A DNA stretch of 64,000 bases from Pseudomonas oryzae. GTDB lineage: Bacteria > Pseudomonadota > Gammaproteobacteria > Pseudomonadales > Pseudomonadaceae. A program made the position numbers and the translations under genes. The notes beneath the pieces are model-generated. The model worked only from the letters and a program-made list of their open reading frames with translations, was not told where the DNA came from and ran no database searches. The DNA is taken from assembly GCF_900104805.1 (NCBI RefSeq), contig NZ_LT629751.1:3577001-3641000 (forward strand), written 5' to 3'. Of this stretch, positions 1 through 14,037 are shown one piece after another; the first letter of the stretch is position 1, and every line of letters starts with the position of its first letter.

Positions 1-347
1 CGGCCGAGGACGACACCTATGCCCAGCTGCTGGTCGCCCTGCTCGAGTCGCTGCAGAAGCAGCCCCGGCAGAATTCCCTGCAGCTGATCGCGCGCTGGCA
101 TGGCACCGAACAGGGCCGCCTGCTGCGCGGTCTGGCGGAAAAGGAATGGCTGATCAGTCAGGACAACCTTGAACAACAGTTTTTCGACACTATAACTACC
201 TTGGCAGCCCGCCAGCGTGAGCGCAGCCTCGAAGGCCTGCTGCGCAAAGCGCGGCACAGCGAACTCAGCGCGGAGGAAAAACTCCGCCTGCGCGAACTGC
301 TGAGCCGGGACGAAGCCAGCGCTTCCCCCGGCCCATCTGGTGCGTGA
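1..347 (+). CDS. dnaG: DNA primase, C-terminal end (partial)
   Basis: This is the last 114 codons of primase, read in the frame beginning at base 3 and ending with TGA at 345-347; the start lies outside the window. The segment is mostly helical and charged (for example [19 protein letters not shown] and the closing [15 protein letters not shown]), as expected for the DnaB-helicase-binding C-terminal domain. That domain recruits DnaG to the fork so it can lay down RNA primers. The zinc-binding and catalytic TOPRIM domains are not visible. It sits 68 bases upstream of rpoD in the classic dnaG-rpoD arrangement of the macromolecular synthesis operon, which supports the identification. Confidence 0.9.
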   Translation, partial: AEDDTYAQLLVALLESLQKQPRQNSLQLIARWHGTEQGRLLRGLAEKEWLISQDNLEQQFFDTITTLAARQRERSLEGLLRKARHSELSAEEKLRLRELLSRDEASASPGPSGA

Positions 348-361
348 GGCACCGGCTCGGC

Positions 362-367
362 TATAAT
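362..367 (+). promoter_or_regulatory. perfect -10 box (TATAAT) in the dnaG-rpoD gap
   Basis: A perfect TATAAT lies 49 bases before the rpoD start and just after the dnaG stop. No good -35 hexamer is present 16-18 bases upstream (the bases there read about GGTGCG), so the promoter would be weak or need an activator or alternative sigma factor. An internal promoter for rpoD is known in related operons. Confidence 0.4.
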
Positions 368-415
368 GGCCAGCTTCTCTTCAGCCCGCCAAGACCTTCA
401 GTGGATAGGGTGAAC

Positions 416-2269
<1,854 letters not shown>

Positions 2270-2288
2270 GCGCGAAGGCAAGACCCGA

Positions 2289-2320
2289 AACCCCGGCACC
2301 GCAAGGTCCCGGGGTTTTTT
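2289..2320 (+). terminator. rpoD terminator
   Basis: The inverted repeat AACCCCGG/CCGGGGTT has an inner ACC/GGT helix, one C-C mismatch and a GCAA tetraloop, and runs into six T residues. It starts 20 bases after the rpoD stop codon: a textbook Rho-independent terminator. Confidence 0.9.
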
Positions 2321-2383
2321 CTTGGGCGTGCGCGCGGTCCTGCTTCTACACTGCTGGAACGACCGCGCAATCGAGGGACCGCC

Positions 2384-5300
2384 ATGCCGCGCCTGCCGGC
2401 AATGCCCGTGCTCCATCTGGCATTGCTTCCCCTGCCCAGCCACGCCGCCCCGCCAGGATGGACGGAAGGCAGCTGGCCGGATCTGGCCATCCAGGCCCTG
2501 CCCATCCTGACCAGCCTACTGCTCGGTCTGCTGGTGCTTGGCGTGCTGCTGCGCAGCGCCCTGCGTCAGGGCCGGCAGCACCAGCAGATCGCCGCCCTGC
2601 AGCAGCAGATCGACCAGTACCGCAGCCAGCTGGACGCCTACCCGGTGGTCGCCTGGGAGATGCGCGCCGCCGACCTGCGCCTGAGCCACGTGTCCTCGCG
2701 CGCCCGCTCACTGCTCGGCTACCCCACCGCCGCCTGGCTGGAGGCAGACTTCCTCAGTCGCACGCTCTACCCCGAGGACGCCGCCGCTGCCCTCGCCTTC
2801 TTCCGCGCCAGCGGCGAGCACGCGCCCAGCCACCACGAGTTCCGCCTGATCGCCGCCGACGGCCAGCCGCTGTGGGTGCTCGTCATCCTGCAGCGCGAGG
2901 TGGCCGGCGACAGCAGCCTGTACCACGGCCTGTTCATCGACATCGGCCGTACCCACCATGCCGAACAGGCCCTGCGCCTGTCCGAGCAGAAGTTCGGCAC
3001 CGTGTTCCAGCACAGCCCGGACGTCATGCTGCTGCTCGCCCGCGACAGTGGCCGCATCCTCACCGTCAACCGCACCTTCGAGCAGACCACCGGACTCAGC
3101 GCCGAGGCGGTCTGCGAGCGCACCCCGGACGAACTCGACCTGTGGCGCAACCCACAGCAGGGCCAGCAGCTGCTGCGCGAACTGCGCGAGCGCGACCTGC
3201 ACAACGTCGAGACCAGCCTGCGCCGTCACGACGGCAGCGAGATCACCGCCCTGCTCTCGGCGCGGCGCATCGAACTGGACGACCAGCCGGCGGCGATCCT
3301 GGTGCTGCGCGACCTCTCCGCGCTGCGCCAGACCCAGCGCCAGCTGCACGTCAGCGAGGAGAAGTTCGCCAAGGTGTTCTACGCCTCGCCCGACGCCCTG
3401 GCCATCACCCGCCTGCGCGACGGCCGCATGCTCGAGGTCAACCCCGGCTTCACCCAGCTCACCGGCTACAGCGCCCACGAGGCGATCAACAGCAGCACCC
3501 TCGAGCTGGCCCTGTGGGTCGACCAGAGCGACCGCCAGCGCCTGCTGCAGACCCTCGAGCGCGAGGGCAGCGTGCAGCACCAGTCGGTGCCGCTGCGCAC
3601 CAGCTCCGGCCAGCAGCGTCTGTGCGAGATCAGCGCGCAGATGCTGCAGATCGACGGCGAGGACTGCCTGCTGACCATCGCCCGCGACATCACCGAGCGC
3701 ACGCTGATGCAGGAGCGCCTGCAGCAGGCTGCCACGGTGTTCGAGAACACCGCCGAGGGGGTGATGATCACCGACCTCGAGCAGCGCATCGTCGCCATCA
3801 ACCGCGCCTTCAGCGCGATCACCGGCTACAGCGAAGGCGAGGCGATCGGCCACACGCCGCAGCTGCTCGCCACCGGCGAGAAGGGCGGCGCGCTGGATGC
3901 CGAGATCCAGACCAGCCTGGAGCGCGACGGCCACTGGCAGGGCGAGATGTGGAGCCGGCGCAAGAACGGCGAGACCTACCCCGCCTGGATGACCATCAGC
4001 GCGGTGCGCAACGGCGGCAACCGCATCTCCCACCACGTCGCGGTGTTCGCCGACATCTCCACCCTCAAGCACGTGCAGGCGCGCCTCGACTACCAGGCCC
4101 ACCACGACCCGCTGACCGGTCTGCCCAACCGCCTGCTGTTCGAAAGCCGCCTGCAGCAGGCCCTCGAGGAGGCCAGCGAGGAGCAGCGCCAGGGCGCCGT
4201 GCTGTTCCTCGACCTCGACCGCTTCAAGCACATCAACGACAGCCTCGGTCATCCGGTCGGCGACCTGCTGCTGCAGGGCATCGCCAAGCGCCTGCGCGAG
4301 CAGCTGCGCGAAACCGACACCGTGGCGCGCCTGGGCGGCGACGAGTTCATCGTGCTGATGCCCAGCGTGGCGCAGATCGGCGACGTCGAGCGGGTGGCCA
4401 GCAAGCTGATGGGCGCCTTCGGACCGCCGTTCAACGCCGGCGGCCACGAGTTCTTCATGAGCTCGAGCATGGGCATCAGCCTGTTCCCCGAGCACGGTGA
4501 CGACGTCGCCACCCTGGTGAAGAACGCCGACGCCGCCATGTACCGGGCCAAGGCGCGCGGCCGCAACCGCATCGAGTTCTACACCCCCGACCTCAGCTCC
4601 CAGGCCAGCGAGCGCATCACCCTCGGCAACGACCTGCGCCGCGCCATCGAGCGCGGCGAACTCAGCGCCTACTACCAGCCCAAGCTGAGCCTCGCCGACG
4701 GCTGCCTGGTCGGCGCCGAGGTACTGCTGCGCTGGCAGCACCCGCAGCTCGGCCAGGTGTCGCCCGAGCGCTTCATCACCATCGCCGAGGAGAACGGCAG
4801 CATCATCGAACTGGGCGACTGGATCCTCCAGGAAGCCTGCTGGCAGATGCGTCAGTGGCAGGCCCAGTTCCAGCCGTTCGGCCCCCTGGCGGTGAACCTC
4901 TCCGGCGCCCAGCTGCGCCAGCCGCAACTGGTCGGGCGGATCAGCGAGCTGCTCGCCGATGCCGGCCTGGCCCCGGCCAGCCTGCAGCTGGAGATCACCG
5001 AAACCTTCGTGATGAGCCAGAAGGAAGAGGCCCTGCCGATCCTCCAGGCGCTCAAGGAACTCGGCCTGCAGCTGGCGATCGACGACTTCGGCACCGGCTA
5101 TTCGTCGCTGAGCTACCTCAAGCGCCTGCCCATCGACATCCTGAAGATCGACCAGTCGTTCGTCGCCGGCCTGCCGGACGACCCCAACGACGCCGCCATC
5201 ACCCGCGCGATCATCGCCCTCGGCCGCAGCATGCAGCTGACGGTGATCGCCGAGGGCGTGGAAACCCCGGCGCAGCAGCACTTCCTCGCCCACGAGGGCT

Positions 5301-5413
5301 GCCAGCAGATCCAGGGTTTCCTGATCGGCCCGCCGATGCCTGCGGCACAGTTCGCCGCGCGCTTCCTGCAGACCAGTCCGGCCCTTGGCGTCAGCGCGCC
5401 GGCATCGCTATAA
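2384..5413 (+). CDS. membrane PAS-GGDEF-EAL cyclic-di-GMP protein
   Basis: This 1009-residue sensor protein should make and/or break cyclic-di-GMP. A hydrophobic segment near residues 36-57 follows a short, possibly signal-like N-terminus and precedes a coiled stretch. About four PAS domains follow (near 86-195, 200-315, 323-440 and 446-565). A GGDEF domain begins at DPLTGLPNR (about 575) with intact RLGGDEF (about 650) and an RxxD inhibitory site five residues before it. An EAL domain (about 740-1000) keeps the EVLLRW form of the signature plus [12 protein letters not shown] and AEGVET metal/catalytic motifs, so both activities look intact. In PAO1 the gene after rpoD (PA0575, as I recall) is a larger protein of this type. 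The input signal is unknown. Confidence 0.9.
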   Translation: MPRLPAMPVLHLALLPLPSHAAPPGWTEGSWPDLAIQALPILTSLLLGLLVLGVLLRSALRQGRQHQQIAALQQQIDQYRSQLDAYPVVAWEMRAADLRLSHVSSRARSLLGYPTAAWLEADFLSRTLYPEDAAAALAFFRASGEHAPSHHEFRLIAADGQPLWVLVILQREVAGDSSLYHGLFIDIGRTHHAEQALRLSEQKFGTVFQHSPDVMLLLARDSGRILTVNRTFEQTTGLSAEAVCERTPDELDLWRNPQQGQQLLRELRERDLHNVETSLRRHDGSEITALLSARRIELDDQPAAILVLRDLSALRQTQRQLHVSEEKFAKVFYASPDALAITRLRDGRMLEVNPGFTQLTGYSAHEAINSSTLELALWVDQSDRQRLLQTLEREGSVQHQSVPLRTSSGQQRLCEISAQMLQIDGEDCLLTIARDITERTLMQERLQQAATVFENTAEGVMITDLEQRIVAINRAFSAITGYSEGEAIGHTPQLLATGEKGGALDAEIQTSLERDGHWQGEMWSRRKNGETYPAWMTISAVRNGGNRISHHVAVFADISTLKHVQARLDYQAHHDPLTGLPNRLLFESRLQQALEEASEEQRQGAVLFLDLDRFKHINDSLGHPVGDLLLQGIAKRLREQLRETDTVARLGGDEFIVLMPSVAQIGDVERVASKLMGAFGPPFNAGGHEFFMSSSMGISLFPEHGDDVATLVKNADAAMYRAKARGRNRIEFYTPDLSSQASERITLGNDLRRAIERGELSAYYQPKLSLADGCLVGAEVLLRWQHPQLGQVSPERFITIAEENGSIIELGDWILQEACWQMRQWQAQFQPFGPLAVNLSGAQLRQPQLVGRISELLADAGLAPASLQLEITETFVMSQKEEALPILQALKELGLQLAIDDFGTGYSSLSYLKRLPIDILKIDQSFVAGLPDDPNDAAITRAIIALGRSMQLTVIAEGVETPAQQHFLAHEGCQQIQGFLIGPPMPAAQFAARFLQTSPALGVSAPASL

Positions 5414-5414
5414 T
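5385..5414 (+). promoter_or_regulatory. sigma-70 promoter for the tRNA, overlapping the upstream stop codon
   Basis: TTGGCG at 5385-5390 and a perfect TATAAT at 5409-5414 are separated by 18 bases. The -10 box includes the TAA stop of the PAS-GGDEF-EAL gene. Transcription would begin near 5421, about 107 bases before the mature tRNA. Confidence 0.65.
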
Positions 5415-5527
5415 CGCCGCGCCCTGCTGCGCAGCCCCACCGCGCAATGCACGGCACCCTGGAGAGGACGCCAGCCGGCCTCGCCGAATGATCTGGATGG
5501 ATGCCACGGAGGCGCCAGCCAGCACGC

Positions 5528-5604
5528 GGGCCTATAGCTCAGTTGGTCAGAGCAGGCGACTCATAATCGCTTGGTCGCAGGTTCAAGTCCTGCTGGGCCC
5601 ACCA
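5528..5604 (+). tRNA. ileX: tRNA-Ile2 (anticodon CAU, lysidine type)
   Basis: This is a complete 77-nt cloverleaf with encoded CCA. The acceptor stem GGGCCTA pairs with TGGGCCC, and the T arm contains GGTTCAAGTCC. The anticodon is CAT. The D-stem/anticodon region (GAGCAGGCGACTCATAATCG, then CTTGGTCGC) matches E. coli ileX as I remember it and differs from elongator tRNA-Met. It should therefore be modified by TilS to lysidine and read AUA isoleucine codons. Generic annotation often calls such genes tRNA-Met from the CAT anticodon alone. Confidence 0.85.
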
Positions 5605-5659
5605 CCTCCCTTCTTCGCCGCTCTGGCGGATGACGCGCATGGCGGCCGTGAGGCATGCG

Positions 5660-6106
5660 ATGCCCGATTTTCTCCTGCATCTCTCCTACTGGGACTGGCT
5701 GGCCTTCGGCACCCTGCTGCTGATCCTCGAGGTCTTCGGCACCGGCGGCTACCTGCTGTGGACCGGCGTCGCCGCCGCCTGCGTCGGCCTGCTCACCTTC
5801 CTGCTCCCCGGCCTGCACTGGACCCTGCAGTACCTGCTGTTCGGCGTGCTGTCGATCCTCACCGCGGTGCTCTGGTGGCGCCGCCAGCGCGCCGCTGGCA
5901 AGAGTGGCGACCAGCCCGGCCTCAACCGGCGCGGCAGCGAGCTGCTCGGCCGCCGCTTCGTCCTGCACGAGGCGATCGTCGAGGGGCGCGGCAAGATCCG
6001 CGTCGGCGACAGCGTCTGGCTGGTCAGCGGCCCGGCACTGCCGGCCGGCAGCGAGGTGCGGGTGGTCGGCCAGGACGGCGTGGTGCTGCAGGTCGAACCG
6101 GCCTGA
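5660..6106 (+). CDS. NfeD-like membrane protein
   Basis: A 148-residue membrane protein of the NfeD C-terminal-domain family (short YbbK-like form). The N-terminal half has about three close hydrophobic helices (residues 1-75, including WLAFGTLLLILEVFGTGGYLL). The C-terminal half is a small soluble beta-barrel (OB-fold) typical of NfeD (from GSELLGRRFVLHEAIVEGRG to the end). Such proteins usually partner membrane stomatin/SPFH proteins or proteases; no SPFH gene is nearby here. The ATG at 5660 is preferred over one ten codons upstream because the hydrophobic domain starts there, but the ribosome site (GTGAGG) is modest. The exact role is unknown. Confidence 0.75.
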   Translation: MPDFLLHLSYWDWLAFGTLLLILEVFGTGGYLLWTGVAAACVGLLTFLLPGLHWTLQYLLFGVLSILTAVLWWRRQRAAGKSGDQPGLNRRGSELLGRRFVLHEAIVEGRGKIRVGDSVWLVSGPALPAGSEVRVVGQDGVVLQVEPA

Positions 6107-6197
6107 CTCCGCCGCCGTCCGGCGGCGTGGCGGGAACCCGCTGGCACCGGCAGGAGTCTGAATGAACAGGATTTCCCCTTTCATTCAGGAGTTGCCC

Positions 6198-6533
6198 ATG
6201 CGCCGTGCCCTGCTGTTCGCGTCCCTCGTCATCCTGCCCGCCGCCGGTGCCCTGGGCGGTCACCGCGGGCATGACGTGAACATCGGCTGGGAGGAAGTCG
6301 CCACCTCAGCCGGCGTCTCCGCATCGCTGTACTCGACCTTCAAGGACGAGAAGATCGTGATCGCCGCCCAGGACGACGCCTCCAGCTTCATCGCCAGCGG
6401 CGGTGCCATTCGCGGCGCCTACCTGGAGGCGGCGCTGCAGCGGATCCGCCGCGACCACCCCGACCTGCAGGCCAGCGACGAGCAGCTGGCTGGCGCGATC
6501 CTCGCCGGCGCGGGGGATGACGCCGCCCGCTGA
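6198..6533 (+). CDS. DUF2388 secreted protein
   Basis: A 111-residue protein with a Sec signal peptide (MRRALLFASLVILPAAGALG). It belongs to the Pseudomonas DUF2388 family, recognised by the segments AAQDDASSFIASGGAIRGA, LEAALQRIR and ASDEQLAGAILA. It is probably periplasmic. No activity is established for the family. The ATG at 6198 follows a good ribosome site (CAGGAG); an in-frame ATG at 6162 would only lengthen the signal. It ends at a strong bidirectional terminator shared with gcvP. Confidence 0.8.
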   Translation: MRRALLFASLVILPAAGALGGHRGHDVNIGWEEVATSAGVSASLYSTFKDEKIVIAAQDDASSFIASGGAIRGAYLEAALQRIRRDHPDLQASDEQLAGAILAGAGDDAAR

Positions 6534-6545
6534 GCCCGCCGCAGA

Positions 6546-6579
6546 AACGACAAAGCCGCCCACGGGCGGCTTTGTCGTT
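6546..6579. terminator. bidirectional terminator between DUF2388 gene and gcvP
   Basis: A perfect 15-bp inverted repeat (AACGACAAAGCCGCC and its complement) flanks the loop CACG. It lies between two genes that converge, with T/A-rich ends on both strands, so it can stop transcription from either side. Confidence 0.85.
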
Positions 6580-6592
6580 CAGCACTGCCGAA

Positions 6593-9463
<2,871 letters not shown>

Positions 9464-9569
9464 TGCACGAACTCCGGAACTGGGGTCCGACCGCGACGGC
9501 AGCCGGACGAGGATGAGCGCGGAGCTGGCGGCCCGCCGGCAGCGGCCCGGGCCACCAGCAGGAGCAGGA

Positions 9570-9953
9570 TCAGGCGTCGCAGCTGGCCTGGTAGGCGGCG
9601 GCGTCGAGCAGCTGGTCGAGGTCAGCGACGCTGGCCGGCTTGAGCTTGAAGAACCAGGCGCCGTAGGGATCGCTGTTGACGCTTTCCGGCGCGTCGGCCA
9701 GCGCCTCGTTGACGGCGATGACCTCGCCGGCCAGCGGCGCGTAGATGTCCGAGGCGGCCTTCACGGACTCCACCACGCCGGCCGCATCGCCGGCAGCGAG
9801 GGCCTTGCCGACTTCCGGCAGCTCGACGAAGACCACATCGCCCAGTGCCTCCTGGGCATGATCGGTGATGCCCACGGTGACGCTGCCGTCGGCTTCGAGA
9901 CGGGCCCATTCGTGGCTGGAGGCGTAACGCAGTTCGGCGGGGACATTGCTCAT
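9570..9953 (-). CDS. gcvH: glycine cleavage system H protein
   Basis: Lipoyl carrier protein of 127 residues that shuttles the aminomethyl intermediate between GcvP, GcvT and lipoamide dehydrogenase. The lipoylated lysine is K65 in [18 protein letters not shown], the standard signature. The N-terminal SSHEW motif and overall length are typical. It lies between gcvT (74 bases upstream) and gcvP (106 bases downstream). Confidence 0.97.
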   Translation of the reverse strand: MSNVPAELRYASSHEWARLEADGSVTVGITDHAQEALGDVVFVELPEVGKALAAGDAAGVVESVKAASDIYAPLAGEVIAVNEALADAPESVNSDPYGAWFFKLKPASVADLDQLLDAAAYQASCDA

Positions 9954-10027
9954 GATTGTAATCCTTGGAGAAGTTGGGCGCGGAGCGCCGGCAATGTTGC
10001 AGTTCTAGCGGGGCCAGCGACCGCCGC

Positions 10028-11113
10028 TCAGATGAGCGGCTTGCCGTGGCGGACAAAATTCGGTTTCACCACCCGGACCGGGTACCACTTGCCGCGGATC
10101 TCGACCTCGGCGCGCTCGCCGGTGCCGGCCGGTACGCGGGCCAGGGCGATCGACTTGCCAAGGGTCGGCGAGAAGCTGCCACTGGTGATCTCGCCCTCGC
10201 CGAGTCCGGCGACGCGCACTACCTGGTGGGCGCGCAGCACGCCGCGCTCCTCCAGCACCAGACCGACCAGCTTGCTTTCCGCACCGCCGCCGGCGCGCTG
10301 CGCCTCGAGGGCGCTGCGGCCGATGAAATCGCGCGCGGCCGGTTCCCAAGCCACCGTCCAGGCGAGGTTGGCCGCCTGCGGCGTCACCGTCTCGTCCATG
10401 TCCTGGCCGTAGAGGTTGAGACCCGCTTCCAGACGCAGGGTATCACGGGCACCGAGGCCGGCCGGGGCGATGCCCGCGCCCACCAGCTCGTTGAAGAAGC
10501 CCGGCGCCTCGGCGGCCGGCAGGATGATTTCCAGACCGTCCTCGCCAGTGTAGCCAGTGCGGGCGATGAACCACTCGCCCAGCGCCAGGCCATGGAACGG
10601 CTTGAGTTCGCGTACCAGCGCGGCGCGCGCCGGGCTGAGCAGCTCGAGGCAGCGCTCGATGGCGTGCGGCCCCTGCACGGCGAGCATGGCCAGTTCCGGG
10701 CGCTCGGCGAGCTCGACGGCGAAGCCCTCGGCCTGCGCCTGCAGCCAGGCGAGGTCCTTGTCGCGGGTGGCGGCATTGACCACCAGGCGATAGCCCGGAG
10801 CGGTGCGATAGACGATCAGGTCGTCGATCACCCCGCCGGCGGCGTTGAGCATCACGCTGTACAGGGCCTTGCCGACCGCGTCCAGACGCGCCACGTCGTT
10901 GGCCAGCAGGCGGCGCAGATACTCCCCGGCCTGCACGCCGGCGACGTCGACCACGGTCATGTGCGAGACATCGAAGACCCCGCAGTCGCTGCGCACCTGA
11001 TGGTGCTCCTCGACTTGCGAACCGTAGTGCAGCGGCATGTCCCAGCCGCCGAAATCGACCATCTTGGCGCCAAGCGCCACGTGCAGATCATGGAGGGGCG
11101 TACGCAGTCCCAT
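10028..11113 (-). CDS. gcvT: aminomethyltransferase (T protein)
   Basis: T protein of the glycine cleavage system (361 residues): it transfers the methylene group from aminomethyl-GcvH to tetrahydrofolate and releases ammonia. The N-terminus [31 protein letters not shown] and the internal GVFDVSHM motif are family hallmarks; the C-terminal barrel ends with the usual [12 protein letters not shown]. The ATG at 11113 follows a strong AAGGAG site, so in-frame starts further upstream are rejected. It is first in the gcvT-gcvH-gcvP direction. No glycine riboswitch fits in the 99-base leader before the neighbouring permease gene. Confidence 0.95.
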   Translation of the reverse strand: MGLRTPLHDLHVALGAKMVDFGGWDMPLHYGSQVEEHHQVRSDCGVFDVSHMTVVDVAGVQAGEYLRRLLANDVARLDAVGKALYSVMLNAAGGVIDDLIVYRTAPGYRLVVNAATRDKDLAWLQAQAEGFAVELAERPELAMLAVQGPHAIERCLELLSPARAALVRELKPFHGLALGEWFIARTGYTGEDGLEIILPAAEAPGFFNELVGAGIAPAGLGARDTLRLEAGLNLYGQDMDETVTPQAANLAWTVAWEPAARDFIGRSALEAQRAGGGAESKLVGLVLEERGVLRAHQVVRVAGLGEGEITSGSFSPTLGKSIALARVPAGTGERAEVEIRGKWYPVRVVKPNFVRHGKPLI

Positions 11114-11212
11114 GGGATCTCCTTGCGAGCGTCGAATCGCGCGCATTGTAGCCCCGCGGAGGGAAACTGACACGCACACAGGTCGGACGCGATGTTGCAG
11201 GCGCCGCGCGGC

Positions 11213-12829
11213 TCAGCCGTAGCGGCGTGCCGAGCGGCGGATCAGGCCGATCACCGGCAGCAGGCCGACCAGCACCAGGGTCAGCGCCGGCAGCGCGGCG
11301 CGCGCCCACTCGCCCTCGCTGGTCATCTCGAACACCCGCACCGACAGGGTGTCCCAGCCGAACGGGCGCATCAACAGGGTCGCCGGCATCTCCTTGAGCA
11401 CGTCGACGAACACCAGCAGCGCGGCGCTCAGCGTGCCCGGCACCATCAGCGGCAGGTAGATCCGGCGGAACAGCGCCACGCCGCCGACGCCGAGGCTGCG
11501 CGAGGCCTCCGGCAGCGACGGGCGGATGCGTCCCAGGCTGCTTTCCAGCGGGCCGTGGGCGACCGCCATGAAACGGATCAGGTAGGCCAGCAGCAGCGCG
11601 CCGAGGCTGCCCAGCAGCAGCGGCTTGCCGGCGCCGCCGAGGCTGGCCGACAGCGGGATCACCAGCTGCCGATCCAGCCAGCTGAAGGCCAGCATGATCG
11701 ACACCGCCAGCACCGAGCCGGGCAGCGCGTAGCCGAGGTTGGCCAGGCCGACCAGCGCCTGCATGCGCCGGGTCGGCGCCTGGCGCCGGGCGAAGGCCAG
11801 CAGCATGGCCAGCGCCACGGTGATCAGCGCCGCCAGGGCGCCGAGGTAGAGGGTGTGCAGGATCAGACCGACGTAGCGCTCGTCGAGGTCGAAGCGCCCG
11901 CGCTGCCAGAACCAGACCAACAGCTGCAGCAGCGGCACGACGAAGGCACAGGCGAACACCAGGCCGCACCAGGCGCTGGCGGCCAGCGCCCTGGCGCCAC
12001 GCAGGTGGTACAGCGGCGCGCTGCGCGCCCGTTCGTTGCCGGGCCGGCTGGCGCCGCGCGAGCGACGCTCGGCCCAGAGCAGCAGCATCACCGCCAGCAG
12101 CAGCAGGCTGGCCAGCTGGGTGGCGCTGGACAGGCTGTAGAAGCCGTACCAGGTCTTGTAGATCGCGGTGGTGAAGGTATCGAAGTTGAACACCGACACC
12201 GCGCCGAAGTCGGCCAGCGTCTCCATCAGCGCCAGCGCCAGCCCGGCGCCGATGGCCGGCCGGGCCACCGGCAGGGCCACCTTCCAGAACGCCTGCCAGG
12301 GCGACAGGCCGAGCACCCGCGCCGCCTCCATCAGGCCGCGGCCCTGGGCGAGGAAGGCGGTGCGCGCCAGCAGGTAGACGTAGGGGTAGAACACCAGCAC
12401 CAGCACCAGGATCACCCCGCCGGTGGAACGCACCCGCGGCAGGCGCAGGCCGCTGCCGAACCACTCGCGCAGCAGGCTCTGCACCGGCCCGGCGAAGTCG
12501 AGCAGGCCGACGAAGACGAAGGCCAGCACGTAGGCCGGGATGGCGAAGGGCAGCATCAGCGCCCAGTCCAGCCACTTGCGCCCGGGGAACTCGCACAGCG
12601 TGGTGAGCCAGGCCAGGCTGACGCCCAGCAGGGTCACGCCGAAACCGACGCCGAGCAGCAGGCTCAAGGTATTGCCGAGCAGGCGCGGCATCTGGGTGTC
12701 CCACAGGTGACTCCAGATCTCGCCGTCCACCTCGCCCCAGCTCAGCAGCAGGACGCTGAGCGGCAGCAGGACCAGGGCGGCAATGGCGGCGGCGAGGGGA
12801 TACCAGCGGCGTTGGGCGGAATGGGCCAC
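11213..12829 (-). CDS. iron(III) ABC transporter permease (FbpB/SfuB type)
   Basis: Inner-membrane permease of 538 residues with about twelve hydrophobic helices, the fused two-domain form seen in ferric-iron importers. Each half has an EAA-like loop (EAARVLGLSPWQAFWKVALP in the first, EASRSLGVGGVALFRRIYLP in the second) that contacts the ATPase. GTG at 12829 is chosen as start because AGGAG lies six bases upstream and the first helix follows shortly. The substrate-binding protein is the upstream gene, separated by a hairpin. No ATPase subunit lies in this window, so the importer must borrow one encoded elsewhere. Confidence 0.88.
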   Translation of the reverse strand: MAHSAQRRWYPLAAAIAALVLLPLSVLLLSWGEVDGEIWSHLWDTQMPRLLGNTLSLLLGVGFGVTLLGVSLAWLTTLCEFPGRKWLDWALMLPFAIPAYVLAFVFVGLLDFAGPVQSLLREWFGSGLRLPRVRSTGGVILVLVLVFYPYVYLLARTAFLAQGRGLMEAARVLGLSPWQAFWKVALPVARPAIGAGLALALMETLADFGAVSVFNFDTFTTAIYKTWYGFYSLSSATQLASLLLLAVMLLLWAERRSRGASRPGNERARSAPLYHLRGARALAASAWCGLVFACAFVVPLLQLLVWFWQRGRFDLDERYVGLILHTLYLGALAALITVALAMLLAFARRQAPTRRMQALVGLANLGYALPGSVLAVSIMLAFSWLDRQLVIPLSASLGGAGKPLLLGSLGALLLAYLIRFMAVAHGPLESSLGRIRPSLPEASRSLGVGGVALFRRIYLPLMVPGTLSAALLVFVDVLKEMPATLLMRPFGWDTLSVRVFEMTSEGEWARAALPALTLVLVGLLPVIGLIRRSARRYG

Positions 12830-12901
12830 GCAGACTCCTAGGCGGACAGAAACGCGGGTACGCCAGCCAATGCAAGACTCGTGCACAGGCGCCCCGGCCA
12901 A

Positions 12902-12932
12902 ACGAAAACGCCCCGGCTGGCGGCCGGGGCGT
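12902..12932 (-). terminator. hairpin between binding-protein and permease genes
   Basis: On the minus strand a 9-bp stem (ACGCCCCGG with CCGGGGCGT, 7-base loop) is followed by TTTTCGTTT. Its place just after the binding-protein gene suggests partial termination, giving more binding protein than permease. Confidence 0.7.
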
Positions 12933-12958
12933 CGAGTATAACCAAAGGCAGGCGGCAA

Positions 12959-13960
12959 TCAGTTCCAGCCGGCGCGATCCATCAGGCGGATCGCCTCGGC
13001 CTGGCGCTTGCCGGCCACTTCGACCGGGATGCTGTCGGCCTTGAAGCTGCCCCAGGCGGCCACTTCGGCGGAAGGCTCGACCTTCGGGTTGGCCGGATAC
13101 TCCTGGTTGATGCCGGCGAACATGCCCTGGGCTTCCTCGCTGGTCATCCACTCGAGCAGCTTCTGCGCGGCCTCGGCGTGCGGGGCGTGCTTGGTCACGC
13201 CGGCGCCGGCGAGGTTGACGTGCACGCCGCGGTCGGCCTGGTTCGGCCAGAACAGCCTGGCCTTGAGGTCCGGCTGCTGCTTGTGCAGGCGGCCGTAGTA
13301 GTAGGTGTTGACGATGCCGACGTCGCACTGGCCGGCGTCGATGGCCTGGATCAGCGCGGTGTCGTCGGCGAACGGATCGGTGGCCAGATTGGCGACCCAG
13401 CCCTTGAGGATCGCCTCGGTCTTCTCGGCGCCGTGGGTCTCGATCAGGGTGGCGGTCAGCGACTGGTTGTAGACCTTCTTCGCCGAACGCAGGCACAGGC
13501 GGCCTTCCCAGTTCTTGTCGGCCAGCGCCTCGTAGCTGGACAGCTCTTGCGGCTTGACCCGCTCGGTGGAGTAGACGATGGTCCGCGCACGCAGCGACAG
13601 GCCGGTCCAGGCGCCGGTGCTGGAGCGGTACTGGCTGGGGATGTTGGCGTCGATGGCCGCGGACTTGAGCGGCTTGAGCACGCCTTCCTGCTCGGCCTGC
13701 CAGAGGTTGCCGGCGTCCACGGTGATCAGCAGGTCGGCCGGGGTGTTCTCGCCTTCGGCCTTCAGGCGCGCCAGCAGCGGAGCTTCCTTGTCGGTGATGA
13801 ACTTGACCTGGACGCCGGTCTTGGCAGTGTACTGGTCGAACACCGGCTTGATCAGCTCGTCGATGCGCGCCGAGTAGACCACGACCTCGTCGGCGGCCTG
13901 CACGGAACCGGCCAGGGTGGTCAGCGCCAGGGCTGCCAGGAGCTTCTTGTTTGCCTGCAT
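12959..13960 (-). CDS. iron(III) ABC transporter substrate-binding protein
   Basis: Periplasmic ferric-iron-binding protein (333 residues) of the FbpA/FutA family. A signal peptide is evident ([23 protein letters not shown]). The mature protein begins [18 protein letters not shown], the usual start of this fold. Adjacent tyrosines in NTYYYGRL match the iron-ligand tyrosine pair of the family. The ATG at 13960 follows a GAGG site and fits the signal peptide; earlier in-frame starts do not. A Fur-like palindrome lies 30-54 bases upstream, so iron repression is likely. The permease gene follows after a hairpin. Confidence 0.9.
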   Translation of the reverse strand: MQANKKLLAALALTTLAGSVQAADEVVVYSARIDELIKPVFDQYTAKTGVQVKFITDKEAPLLARLKAEGENTPADLLITVDAGNLWQAEQEGVLKPLKSAAIDANIPSQYRSSTGAWTGLSLRARTIVYSTERVKPQELSSYEALADKNWEGRLCLRSAKKVYNQSLTATLIETHGAEKTEAILKGWVANLATDPFADDTALIQAIDAGQCDVGIVNTYYYGRLHKQQPDLKARLFWPNQADRGVHVNLAGAGVTKHAPHAEAAQKLLEWMTSEEAQGMFAGINQEYPANPKVEPSAEVAAWGSFKADSIPVEVAGKRQAEAIRLMDRAGWN

Positions 13961-13989
13961 GGAACACGCCTCGTAGGGGGTTGAGTTGG

Positions 13990-14014
13990 GCAAATGATAG
14001 TAACTAGCATTTGC
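13990..14014 (-). promoter_or_regulatory. Fur-like operator upstream of the iron importer
   Basis: A perfect 7-bp inverted repeat (GCAAATG/CATTTGC) encloses TGATAGTAACTAGCA, which matches the 7-1-7 Fur pattern TGATAAT-N-ATTATCA at 11 of 14 positions. It lies directly before a ferric-iron binding protein gene. Confidence 0.6.
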
Positions 14015-14037
14015 CTTCACAACCCCGCCGCGCATCC

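Noticed and set aside
2708-5293. 861-codon antisense frame opposite the cyclic-di-GMP gene
   Set aside because: Shadow of a gene with clear PAS, GGDEF and EAL motifs.
11114-11212. Glycine riboswitch before gcvT
   Set aside because: The 99-base leader is too short and lacks the paired aptamer pattern.
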